A program made the translations under genes and the position numbers. DNA of 64,000 nt from Lentinula raphanica (lineage: Eukaryota > Basidiomycota > Agaricomycetes > Agaricales > Omphalotaceae), in the NCBI GenBank assembly GCA_027919835.1, contig JANVFP010000014.1, positions 310,001-374,000 on the forward strand. Reading direction: 5' to 3'. The notes beneath the pieces were generated by a model. That model searched no databases. It saw nothing but the letters and a program-made list of their open reading frames with translations, and was not told the origin of the DNA. This document shows, in pieces, positions 33,926 to 45,460 of the stretch (position 1 is the stretch's first letter; each line of letters opens with the position of its first letter).

Positions 33926-34690
33926 TCAATAGGCAATCCAAGCAGCTATGCCTGCTCCTATGCCCCAAAGCCCTGAGGACATATAGTCAGAGGAGGCGCC
34001 ATTGCTAGTATTTGGCTCAAGTGAGTAAGAGCATGTATTTTTCATGCAGACAATGCTAGGGGGACGAGGCTCGAGCTCACCTCGAGCTAGTACTATTAGT
34101 AGCTGCACTAGCACCACCCGAAGTTGGGCTGGCAGATCCTGAACTGGTTGAAGCCCCGAACGATACAGTCGCAGTTGCAGCCACTGATGCGAGGATAGAG
34201 CTCGCATCGAGTGTCACTCCCTAGAACAAATTGAAATTGTCAATAGATGCAGTCAGCAGATTCGTTCCCCCCCTCTAGCTCCCTCCCAAAAAAGTTACCA
34301 AAATACTCACTGCTTCTGCACATAAAGATTCCGCAGCGGATATTGCCGTCTGCAAATCGTTACCACTACAAGCACCCTCGATACACGTTGTAGTGGTGGA
34401 AATGAACTGAGGGTTGCTGCAGAGGCAAGCTTCGTCTGTGGAAGAGCAGTTCCCAAATGAAGTGGAGCTGGTGGAGGTTAGGCATGGCAGAGCACAAGCT
34501 GAGAGGCAGGTTGGGTTTGATTCGCGGATGCAGAGAGACGAGAAGTTGGGGAAGTGTTAGTTACGGGTCATGAGACGCGTTGGGTGGTAGAAAATAACAT
34601 ACTGGGTAGACTAAGTTGTCTTCGAACGGATTCAGCAGAGCTGGATCCCATTGCCAGAGATGCCATAGCCAGAATCAAAGTAGGGTGCAT
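33926..34690 (-). CDS. CFEM-domain GPI-anchored protein
   Basis: Minus strand, with introns near 34600, 34250 and 34020-34080. Exon 1 from the ATG at 34690 is a signal peptide (MHPTLILAMASLAMGSSSA). The CFEM domain has ten cysteines in the mature part, including the hallmark TDEACLCSNPQF (Asp-x2-Cys-x-Cys), with the order CIRESNPTC, SACALPC, GNC, TTTCIEGAC and AAESLC. A Ser/Thr/Ala/Gly-rich stalk follows. The C-terminus has a likely GPI site near SNGASSD and a hydrophobic tail (LWGIGAGIAAWIAY). CFEM proteins sit in the cell wall or membrane; some bind haem through the conserved Asp, which is kept here. Whether this one binds haem is unknown. Confidence 0.88.
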
Positions 34691-36076
34691 AGTTTTGTGG
34701 ATCTAGCAGCTGCGATGGTGTAGGAAGAAAGAAAAGAGCGCGAGAGATCATGATCATTCTGTTTGGTTCTGAAAGATTGAATGTGGGGACCCGAATTGAT
34801 TGCCACTCAAAACTCCCAGCAGTAGCTCGAACTTAGTCTTTGATCAGCATACCAGCCATGAAGACTTTTGCTCTCGAGGTTATACGAATCACTACTCAGC
34901 GAGGCTTCCAGCCTCAGTCATCAAGCGTCGAGGAGGCCATGAGGAGGATAGTGATCAAAAACAGAAATAAGGTTTTAATCATTGACAATGACATTGCCGA
35001 AGCTACCGGCTGCCAGCGGCTGCCTTGATTGATCGATAATCATGGCACGGCAAGTGTAGCCGAACCTTGAGCAGTCTCTGGAGTCTGTCATCTGGAGGCT
35101 GACACTAAGCTGGCGTATAACTTGGTCACCGATATGTTCAGATGCTTTCAAAGAATATTACTCAGTAATCAGTCCTCTAACGTACCACGTATTCGGTAGC
35201 CTCCGCCGTTAGCAGGAACCCACAGGGCCACAGGCCCTTGACAGGCCCATACTTACACTTAGCGCTTAAGCCCAGGGGGCGCATCCTATGTAAATTCGTC
35301 TCATGAATGGTCGTAGGCCCGTCAGAATCAACTTCTAGTCAGTAGTCACATTAGAGCAGAGTTCTGGGGACCAACGAAGTATCCGGATTCTGCATCTGGT
35401 CTAAGTAGTATTTTTCCAACACGGATTAGGTTACCCCTTTCATCGAGCAATTACTTACTGGAAAAGCAGTCTCCGAGAACCTTTCCCCATGTATGCTATA
35501 CTAGTCATTAATTTTGCAATGTGCTTAGTAGTAAGTACACGTAGTAGTCCAGGTTGGCCTTCATTCCTTCGAGACCCCCATCTTCATCGGGCTACCACTC
35601 TCAATCGGATCATTTCAGTGGCGCTGGGTTTGTCCTCAAAGGCGCAGACCTCATCGCACCAAATCAGTGGATGGGAATGTCACAAGAATGTGAACGGTGG
35701 CCATCGCGAGACGACAGCTTTTTGCCAAGCATCATCTCGCTTCAAAATCCTCTGAATTACTGAACATTGATGCTGGCCAATCTCATTGCGCATCTGAGTA
35801 ATTGAGCTCGAACGTATCATCACCTGGACCATAAGTCTCATTTGATAAACTTCAGATACTCGCCTAATGATTCAGCATGGCCCATACTTAGGTGGTATGT
35901 GACGGTTTCTTGCATATGTATGACATAGTCGGCCAGTCGAAGAATGCGGTTCCCTGCTTGCAGTCTGCTCCGTATGTCAGACTCATGAGGGCATCTTGCA
36001 CCGAAGACTTGAATGAATAAAAACGTATGACAAACCAGAAATGTTTGATTGATCGTTTTATACAGTAGCATCAAAG
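34691..36076. other. Intergenic, no gene recognised
   Basis: About 1.4 kb containing the CFEM promoter and the 3' side of the HyuB gene. A GGGCCACAGGCCC palindrome lies at about 35224-35236. Small frames (34840-35028, 35489-35763) have no signature. Degenerate transposon sequence cannot be excluded. Confidence 0.45.
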
Positions 36077-38780
36077 TTAAAAAGCTGCTTGAGCTTTCGC
36101 CCGTTCAGCGAAGGAACCCCGCGGTTCCCATTGCGGTTTCTCCTGGCTCCATTCATCCAACTTACTACTATCGGACTCGGGTACTCCCCAAGCGCCGCCC
36201 CCAGGCGTCTCAATCAGAAGCCGATCGCCCTTTCCCATCCACACCGTTGCTTTACCGCCGATGTTGATATTCCTGGCACCTTTGGGTGCAACAGAATCCT
36301 CAGGAATATCTCCGTCTTCATCTCGAGGTTGCTTGATCCACGTGTTTCGTCCGAAAGCACCCGGTCCTCCACCTTCCATGCCGTAGGGTTGTCTAGTCCG
36401 ACGCTACAAAGGATAGTCAATCATATTGTAAAGAGTAGAATACAACCAAGGGAACATTGATGAGATGTCCTTTGAAAAGGCCAAAACACAGGAGTATCAG
36501 AATTGTTAGAACTCACTTCACTTAGAATCGAAACTTGCATTCCCTCTAGAAACTCAAGCTCCCGCACTACGCCTTCTCCTCCGCACCACTTCCCTCTACC
36601 TCCGGAGCCTGATCGAAGCCCAAATTGATGTAGCAAGACCGGGTATCGCCTTTCTAGAATCTCGACATCTCCAATGCGGGTGTTTGTGATATGTGTATGA
36701 ACACCTGAAGTGCCGTGCCAGGAAGGTCCAGCGCCTGATCCGCCCGCTATTGTCTGTCGTAGATTGAAGTTAGTTGGTCGGATGGTGTTTGAGAGTTGAA
36801 ATTGAAAGGTTCGAAACCCAAGATATGGCATGTACATGTGTGATGGTCGAGGAGGGAAGAAAACCAAGTCTGAAACTCACTTCGTAGTAGCCCCAGCCCG
36901 CGACTGCTTTTCCATCCTTGCCTTTGCCGCCAGCTCCAAACGTCAAATTGCTATATATCCCTTGTTAGCGACTTTGTTAACGATGACAGGAATCAGAGTC
37001 AATATTCAAGGGATGTCAAGAAATTGCTGGAAGTCAGAATATAATGCTGAAAGAGGAGTGGCCGCTATGCATACAGGAGATAGCATCCAGAGCTCAAGGG
37101 CTATACTTACTTCGTGCACCCTTGACTAGCTGCTGCAGCATGAAATGCCTTGAGTACTACATCTACGATCCGTTGCGAGGTCAAAACGTTTCCCCCGCAC
37201 ACAGCCGCAGTTCGGGATGAGGAAAGTAGCGACTTTGGTGGGATTCGTACTGAAGAGATAGATGGTCAGCTAAGACCCAATCAAACATATGAATAAGAAC
37301 AGTCATAGAAAAAACGGAGCAGCCGAGACAGGCCACTTCAGAGAAGGCTCGGACAGAATAAAAGATTGAGCTTACTGTCGAGAGGCACGAGGCAACCCGC
37401 ATTAAGAGGAATGTCTACATCGAGCATCGACCTCATACAATAGATCACGGCGGAATGCACAACTGAGATAGGTGCGTTCAAATTGCCCCGCATTTCCCAT
37501 CCAGTGCCTTCAAAATCCAGAACCGCGGACCCTTTGTCAGTGTTGATATTGACTCGAAGCTGAATCTTTTGTGTGCAGCCAGACGGAACATGAAATATGT
37601 GGGAAGGTAGGTTGTAATAGGCGGTTTGATAGCAGTGTTTTGTTGTGTGCAAGAGATAACAGTTGTGCAGTTTCAGTGTTGTATATCATTTGGAAAGAGA
37701 AGATGTGGGATGAGTAATTGAGATACTTTCCAACAAAGATGCTGACTTACTGGAGAACCATCGTCTAAGTAATCGATGGCTGATAGTTCGTTCGAACCCA
37801 AGCGGTGCGCGACATCTCGCAAGAGATTTCGGACGGACATTTCGGCATTGTATCGAATATGATACATATACTCTTGGACAGTTTTCAAGCCGTAATCATC
37901 CACAACTTGAACACGGAGGGACGAAGACATCAGATAGACATGAGGAACGAGTAATGTTCGAATTCTCACTTGCGCGGATTAGCTGAATGCCTTTGTGGTT
38001 AGCAGCAATTTGCTGGTATGATATGGATGAAAAGCCGTAACAATCATGAAGAAAGGCAGGACACTTACCGCCTTCAGATCACTTTCGACATCCCTGATAT
38101 TCCTACAACCGGAGCTCCCAGGATACTTGCTTGGCTGTTCAATCATATACTCTAGTAAACCTTCCCTGTCGAATGTCCCACCATCGACGATTTTGAAGCT
38201 GACAATTTCGGCACCTTCTTCAAATATGTTCACCGAGGTTGGAGGCATGGAACCAGGTAATATTCCCCCAATATCTGCATGATGTCCTCTGGATGCGGTA
38301 AAGAATATGATGTCCTGTGAATCGGCGTCGAAAACGGGTGTGATGATTGTGATATCTGGGAGATGTCTATGTAGATGAAAGATGAACAAGTGATTGAATT
38401 CAGGAAGAATTGACATACGATCCCCCTGCATGTGGTGAATTGGTCATAAGCACATCGCCTTCTTTCAAGCTCTTGCCGTATAGTTTCATCTGGTACTTGA
38501 CGGCACTGATTTTCAATGATAAGACTTGGAAAAAGTGTTAGCGCACATTTACTCACAAGCTCATTGAACCGAGATGAATTGGGATGAACGGTGCGTTCGC
38601 AACCAAATCCCCATCCGGGGCAAAAAGCGCACAGGAGAAATCCAACCGTTCCTTGATATTAGTGCTGATAGAGGTTTGCTGTAAAGCTCTACCCATGGCT
38701 TCAGCAACGCTCATGAAACGATTTGCAAAAAGCGTCAACAGTATAGGATCGGGATCGGTGTAATTCATGCTGGCAGCCAT
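36077..38780 (-). CDS. Stand-alone HyuB domain (5-oxoprolinase C-terminal half)
   Basis: The first ATG in frame is at 38780 ([20 protein letters not shown]). Exons encode [40 protein letters not shown] and PIHLGSMS, then [51 protein letters not shown] and [13 protein letters not shown]. These are followed by [40 protein letters not shown] and [15 protein letters not shown]; the protein ends [11 protein letters not shown]. This is a complete hydantoinase B/oxoprolinase domain. In eukaryotic 5-oxoprolinase (glutathione cycle, ATP-dependent opening of 5-oxoproline) it is fused behind HyuA. No HyuA sequence lies upstream: a TATAAA is 58 bp before the ATG and a divergent gene follows. Activity alone is therefore uncertain. 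About eight short introns. Confidence 0.85.
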
Positions 38781-38837
38781 AGCTGATTCCAATATCGAAT
38801 ATGGGAGCAGGTCAGGTCGATGCTGAAGCCAGCGACC

Positions 38838-38843
38838 TTTATA
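38838..38843 (-). promoter_or_regulatory. TATA box of the HyuB gene
   Basis: TATAAA on the minus strand, 58 bp upstream of the HyuB ATG at 38780. Its position supports a real start of the gene at 38780, and so supports a gene that lacks the HyuA half. Confidence 0.5.
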
Positions 38844-39165
38844 GAGATATCAAGAGCTTAGAATTCCGATGGATTTCCGGCAGACTGTAAGTTCCGCGAG
38901 GATTCCGGGAAGTTCAAAGAAGGAGATCGTCCGTTTTCGTGATGCTCTTCGACGTGATATTGGTTTTAAGTCCAACCTCGGCGTAAGAGAGGGAGATGGT
39001 AAGACGAACTAGTATCAGTACCAGTGGCAGTATAAGCGAATTCGAAGGAAGCGATTCGGATATCTCGTGGTGCACGACGCACGTGCACTTGTAGTGACAT
39101 ATCTGCGCGCTTAAAGCTGTTTACTGTAGACGCCTGTAGACGCTCAGCCTCTCTTCCTTACGCTC

Positions 39166-40808
39166 ATGACTACATATTCTCCGAACGAGGAATCCCTTGC
39201 GGATTACATTGCTTCTCAGGACAGTCTTATTCAAGAGGCAGCAGAAGCCCTTCCACATCAATTTTCTCAGTGTACTTTTCCTTTGGGTCATCTCAGGTAA
39301 AATCAATTTCGAGCATTAGCCGCCTAGTACTCACATCAGTATAGACAGGCTGTATACCTTTGCCTGACATGCGCTGAAACCTCTGGAATATGCTCAGCGT
39401 GTTCAATAGCATGCCATACAAACCATGAACAAATCGAATTGTATGTAGTGATTTTGCTTCCATTTCTCTTCCTCTCTGGTAGAAGTTCTTTTTGAGGTTC
39501 AAAGGATTTCAATAGATTTCCAAAACGGAACTTTCGATGTGACTGCCCGACTGAGGCTATCGCGCACCCATGCTCACTACATACGATAGCCGAGCCGGTC
39601 AACGAACTGAATCAATATGGTCAGAATTTTAAGGCTTTGTTTTGCCGATGCAAAAGGCCCTATGATGCTGCAACTGAAAAAGAAACTATGATTCAGTGTC
39701 TGGCTTGTGAAGTCGGTAATCATGAAATATTATTTTGTTGCATCTGATATATCCCATAGGATTGGTTCCACGAGTCTTGCTGTAATCTTCGTGAACGTCC
39801 CAACCCCGAGGATATCCCCCCGGAAAATCCGGATCACGATCCTACTGGGAATGAAGATGCAGATTCTGAAGCATCGAACGACCTTCCTCCAGCACTGATC
39901 GGTCCGGAGGACTACGATGCATTTATTTGTGGCGGATGTGTCCTGCAAGCACCTATACTACAACGATACGCTGGCACTACAGGTTGTTTGGTGGTAGTAC
40001 GGGATAGCCCGACTTCGCCTTGGAAGACTCTTGCAGATTCTCATACGGACGTTCAGAATTTATCAGAAGTTTCTCCAGAACCAGAGCCCGCTAATGATTT
40101 GAACCGGAACAAGCGAGCCCCTTCGCCTACGGGTATTGACAGCAGTATCACCAAGAAAACTCGCCTTTCTCCCACCTCATTTTCCTCTACTGCTATCAAT
40201 CGCACTGCTTGTGTGGCTCCAATTCCCAATGAGACGGCACAAAATATTTTCGCGGATCTGAAAATCATGACAGATCCGTCCTTTGCTCTAGGTACGGGTG
40301 ATATATTTCTGACTGGTGGCTTTCGCAACCGGTGGTGCCGTTGTTCCTCTGTGAGTTCCTGGATCTGTGTACAGCGACATATTTTTCGAGCTGTACAACC
40401 ATTGGCAGTGTTCGAAGGAGCTAGAAATACATCCTTACCTTTTGGAAGAAGAAGAAACCTATGAACCGCCCGAAGATCCCGACTCAGGTATTCACTGTTC
40501 ACTATGTATACTTGTTATTCTCAATAATCGATTATGTTAGCTTCGACGTTGGAAGAACTCGGTATGCGTGCGCTCTCCAGATTGCCTCGCGAGCGTGCCA
40601 TAGACGGTATACACGCATTCAATGCTATGAGGCATGTCTAGATCAAGTCCTCAGCAGACAGTTTCTAATGCTCTTTTGCACCAGGGACGACCTAGTTCAG
40701 TATCTCCGTCCTTTCGCGCAAGAAGGCAAAGTGGTTAATGAGGTTGATGTCAGAAATTTCTTCGATAGATTGTTGGAAGAGCAGAGGGCCCGTAGGGAAA
40801 GCTCTTGA
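39166..40808 (+). CDS. UBR7/Mlo2-like protein (UBR box and PHD-type finger)
   Basis: The ATG at 39166 gives MTTYSPNEESLADYIASQDS. After an intron near 39298-39345 the UBR box reads YLCLTCAETSGICSACSIAC HTNHE (Cys/His ligands intact), then RCDCPTEAIAHPC. A PHD-like finger follows, with ALFCRCKRPYDAATEKETMI, QCLACEDWFHESCC and later DAFICGGC. A nuclear-looking Lys/Arg/Ser region (NRNKRAPSPTG, ITKKTRLSP) comes next. The C-terminal part has FRNRWCRC, EEEETYEPPEDPDS and a helix ending FFDRLLEEQRARRESS. This is the UBR7 family (Mlo2 in fission yeast), putative E3 ligases; human UBR7 acts on histone H2B. Introns are short. Identity is strong from the domain order. Confidence 0.9.
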
Positions 40809-41338
40809 TTGCAAGTGATTGATTCACGGTATCAGAAATACTTCAATCCCTGATATGCCTTAAGATAGTTCTCATGTAAGAGGTTTGCACCTGAATTTGT
40901 GCTCGCAAGTGCATTTGGGTCAGAAAGATGCCACCGGTGGTGCCATAGTGGCTTTACCTGATGCTTCTTGATGCTTGTGAAAGATTCCATGATTTTCATG
41001 TGGCTCGCGCATGTATCAGTTTCTCGAAATCTGAAATGAGTCGAAGTTGAATCATGATTGGTCCTGTGGTGTAGCACCAGAAGCACTCTCCCTCCCGAAA
41101 TACATTCCACTGGAAATGTTGTAGAATACCTTGCAATAGTACCACAGACGGTGAAGTCAGTGTGAAATTTCGAAAGGCCAATAATCCCGGGATTCATGCT
41201 GATACAGTGTGGTATTACATACATGTTTGGAATTGATTATACTCGAGCAATTCATAATGATAATACATAGAGAATAAGTAAGGTGCATGACTGGGAGGAT
41301 GAGTAGAACAACCTCGGTAACTGAGAAAACGCTTCAAT
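40809..41338. other. Intergenic between convergent genes
   Basis: About 0.5 kb of 3' flanking DNA between the UBR7-like and acyl-CoA oxidase-like genes. No ORF with a signature and no repeat is seen. Confidence 0.5.
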
Positions 41339-43407
41339 CTACAATACAGCTCGGATGTGTTGTATTTCAGGTTGGGACTCAGTAATCGCATTACCAGTGT
41401 ATCTGGGGAGGGAGGCTACATATTCCTTCCAACCTGCATCCGAAACAATAGGAGCAGACACGTAGTCTTCGATCTGAAGCGCGTCCAGATATGTGCCAAG
41501 CTCAGGTAGAGCGGCAGTGATGACCACATCTTCTCGGAGACGCTGTGCCATTCGATTCAGACCTGCGTTCTCCGAGTACCAAGCTGGGTCTTGGCGTATG
41601 ACAGAGCACTCGTATATATCGAGAATGGGTTGAGGTAATTTCGCTTCTTGGGCTGCGGCATACGCCATAGCATGGCCGATGGCTTCAATGACTGCTTGGG
41701 ATTGGGGCAGAACAAGTGAATTGAAGGATTCACTTCGATGGTCACCAACTGAACGCAATAACTCCCTGTTCTCTTCTAAGAGCCCCCAGGCATGTCGCGC
41801 AAGGATGGAGTCGCTCGAGGAAGGCATGGGAATCGTATATCGCCCGAGCAATAGCTCGGAGAACAAACGAATGCAGAGCGTCAAGATATCACCTTCTGCG
41901 ATGATGACACCCTTACCGTCGTTCTGTCGTATAATGTTAGCACCCGGGATGCAATAATCATCGATTCTGATAGTCATACCTCGATTTTGGCCATGTAATT
42001 GTGTTCGAAAGTACCTTGAGCTCCGCAACGCTCTGCCATCTCTGGCACGCACCGTTGAAAATGTCGACACACTGTAGCTTTCACAATGACCGACATAGCA
42101 TGCCTGACACGATGATCCGTGTTGTCCGCCATGGCAAACTGAATGGATCGAGGGAACCAAGTGTTCATGACCATTGCAACTGCGGTTGCATTGAGCACTG
42201 GCCATTGCTGTGTACGAAACGAAATGATCGGAATCATGACATTGGCACCTTTTCCAATGATTGTCCTGTGCATAGAGTAACGTCCCCCTATGAAAGCGGT
42301 AGCTTTCAATGCATTGATCCACGGTGCAGGTACAGCCATTGTCCCAAGTTGAATCCGCCAAACCTACAACAGGATGAGGAATGAGTCTTCGATGATACAT
42401 GTCTCACTGACCTCATCCCACCATGCCTCTAGAGGCCGTTCTGGAAGCGAAAAGTCTGAAATATCCGACGCGACAAGGGCTGTGGGAGGCAGCCAAACGT
42501 TATCAAATTGTGTGATAGAGAAATCAAGCGGATTGGTGCCACTGCGGGTGGGCAGCCGAGTTGAGATTACGCCGCGACACATCTCACGTTCGTTGCAGAT
42601 TGGCACAATGAAGAATCGTGCACCCCGATCTTCACCGTCCACAATCATTTTTGCATTGACCAAAGCAACCTTTGGAATTCCAAAAGCGGGAGTGGATGCT
42701 GGCATGAATCTTCGAAATGATAGTCAGATGGGAAGTTTGTTACAAGAGAGACGAGTCGACCTACTTAGTAGCCTCTTCACGGGGTGTATGCAAAATAAAA
42801 CCATCTGAGGTCTTTGTAGCAGTGGTCTCGATGTTGAAGGCATCCAAGCCGTGACCACGCTCAGTGAGCAGATATATACCGACAGTGTCGAACCTCAACA
42901 ATCTATTGACTAGAGGTAGGAGATCTGGGCGCCTCCGGAGATGTCGTGAAAGAGTACCGATCGTGAGGCCTACATGAGCCGCAAGTATAGTGAACATAGC
43001 TATGTCCAAAGAACAGATAGGGTCCAACATCATGCTCCAAAACTTAGGAGAACAATGTTCTACATCTGTTGCAGACAGGCCTGTGCGACATCCAAAGCTT
43101 GATTAGGTATTCAAAAAGACACCGTCAAATGCTAGCTTATACTGACCATAAGTCTGAACCACTAGTCTGGCACGTTTATACGCAAGGGAAACGCTCTCAT
43201 CCTTTGAGAGAAGTTCGTTTCTGATCTTGAAGAGAGGATGATTGTGTAGGCTATTGGAGCGCATTTCCACCAAGAGTTCGTGAGCGGATTTCCTAGGTGC
43301 AAAGGGCTCTTTTAAAGAGTTCCCTGTCCTGTCATTCTGTAAATCGTTGATGAGCTTCAGATCAGCTTCTGGAAAGCATCATGCTCCAGATGGAACGACG
43401 GTTTCAT
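41339..43407 (-). CDS. Acyl-CoA oxidase/dehydrogenase-like flavoprotein, possible frameshift
   Basis: Minus strand. Family segments in order: LFKIRNELLSKDESVSLAYK, DPICSLDIAMFTILAAHVGL, RFDTVGIYLLTERGHGLDAF followed by NIETTAT (the acyl-CoA oxidase 'TExGHG' region), FMPASTPAFGIPKVALVNAK, SGTNPLDFSITQFDNVWLPP, FIGGRYSMHRTIIGKGANVM and PIISFRTQQWPVLN. The C-terminal helical domain ends IQHIRAVL. It oxidises acyl-CoA to enoyl-CoA with FAD (family knowledge). There is no obvious SKL-type peroxisomal signal. Near the 5' end, MKPSFHLEHDAFQ (ATG at 43407) and KLINDLQNDRTG are in different frames because of 11 extra bases at 43358-43368. No intron can explain this, so the gene may be frameshifted, start downstream (MRSNSL), or contain a sequence error. 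Confidence 0.75.
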
Positions 43408-45460
43408 ATCAGATTTAGTTGTCTCTTAACAGTGATCATGGAGGAGTTGCATTCCCGGCGCGCTCCAGGTAGCAAAGTGGCAAAGATCTTCAAGATCTAT
43501 GTATCAAATAGGACCGGGTGTTTCTGGTTTCGGTGATCATGGACCAGTTCGTTAGTCGAGTCTAGCACAGCTCGGGTCAGCGAACCAGGCAAAACTGATA
43601 AAGGTTGGGCTACTTTGCGGGACAATGATGGGTAAGAAACAGGCACATGTGAGAACGTACCGCGAACAATCATGAATAAGGCGAGTGCCGTGTCATTCGG
43701 AGCAGGCAGCATGAGAATTATGGCAGAATTTGGTTCTGAACTGATCATGGATAACACAAACAGGTACTCGTTCGGGAGATGAATGCGTTGGCGTGTGATG
43801 GTGGATTCTATGAAAATATAACACGAGATTTGAAATAACCTGTCCACGGTGATTACTCTTCTTGTTCCAGCAGCTTTGGAGCGTTGATTCTGTGAGTGTG
43901 AATATGAACCCTCTAATCTCATTGATGAGAGAATGCGCGACCACGCGCACAGAATCATAAGTAGAACATGGATTCATGCTGGATTCATGAGTGAGCATAA
44001 TCATAATACTTCAGTGAACGGGAAGCCGTGAAAACTTTCACAAAAACGGTGAAGCCTACACATGCCGCCTCAGCCGACTTCCTCGAGCGTCCTCGCCCGT
44101 AGTATTTGTATCTAAGCAGAGCTGTCTTTCGAGTGAGACGTCGAAGAGTCGATAGCTTGATAGTTCGTCTATGACTAGTCTGCCAAACTTGAGTTGATAG
44201 TCGACGCGACGGAACTTGTTGAGAGACTGACTTCTGACAGGGAAGAAAATGATAGCGCGAATGAGAACCACTGCCAACCACTGTAACTCGAACTGACTGT
44301 GGCAGCTTGATCGTAAGCGTGTTCCCTTACGAACCCAAGAAACCCAATGGTATTGTGAGTCGAGGACTAGAAAGGAATACGGGAGAAACGTTGATTCAAC
44401 TCTTACGGGAATGTTCCACACTCGGTTTCTCCGATTCGAATTAGCATGACCACCCTTGCAGATGAATGGATATAGCCTACTCACCCAATCTTCACTGGTT
44501 CACGTTACACGGAAACACTGTAACATACGGGTATGTAAGTACCCCGAGCACACCAAAACGAGCATCAGAAGAACGTTTGAGACGTCCATCGGCTTCACGG
44601 TTTTCCGAGTTGAGAAACGGCGTGGCTGAATCAGCCCGCGAATCCTTCGAACTCCGGTGAATATTGAGTCGATGAACGATGGTTGATGTAACATTGAACA
44701 TGGGTGCATATGAGGTCTTCTGGAGCATGTTTACTGTAGAGTTGCATATTCAGATATTATCCCGATATCTTGAATGCGGGTCGGTCATACATAGGTCTGA
44801 CAGGTTCTGCGAATTCACGTACAATTTCTTGTTATCGTTCTGGATGTCGAGGGCGGGAAGGGGCGGAATACTTATGATATTTTGTGACCCGTATTCCCGA
44901 AAGCCAGCCCGAGGTGTTCATTGAGTTGTATTCCCGTTCGAAACCAGCAGTAGTCTGCTTCTCTTCTGTTGGAACTTGGTGTCGACTGGAGCAGACTAAC
45001 CTCTTTTTTGTGCTTCGAGGTTAGGCCTGTCGAGGCGTGTGGGAATTTGGTTACATAAGTTTCCATTTCTAAATCGTCAAACGCCCGTGGGCGTTTATTC
45101 GACAAACCGTCTTTTATCCCTTTAGAATCACTTGCAGAAACATTCGAATGATTCAACCTCAGTTACTCCACAGGCTTCACCAAATAACCTGCTCAAGTCT
45201 CCACCGATAGGACTAAGCATTTAGCTCACAATCTGGGCGCGAATATCATCCCTTCCTGACTTAGGAGCTTTTAATTATTCCAATGTCTCAATCGACAACT
45301 CTCGCGCTCTCATGTACAACCAAAATCGAATCCGGAGGCTCCGAAAATCGATGTCATGGTCGCTCCTTTTCAGCACGCGCTCCTTCACTAAACTCTTCTC
45401 TCTTTTCTTTGCCGATCGAGAATTCCTCTGGGCGTTTTTGACTGTAGGCTGTCTTGCAAA
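43408..45460. other. Two-kilobase stretch without an assignable gene
   Basis: Several minus-strand frames exist (43497-43958, 43985-44281, 44056-44484, 44872-45156). Some are hydrophobic (NVLLMLVLVCSGYL, LQWLAVVLIRAIIFF), but none starts well or shows a domain, and I could not splice them into one protein. It may hold a degenerate membrane-protein gene. The 3' end is the amylase promoter, where I see no clear TATA. Confidence 0.4.

Noticed and set aside
35224..35236. GGGCCACAGGCCC palindrome as a terminator or mobile-element end
   Set aside because: Too short, single, and no flanking duplication.
38844..39165. Search for a HyuA exon upstream of HyuB
   Set aside because: The stretch looks like a divergent promoter (TATA box, no HyuA motif); nothing to support a longer gene.
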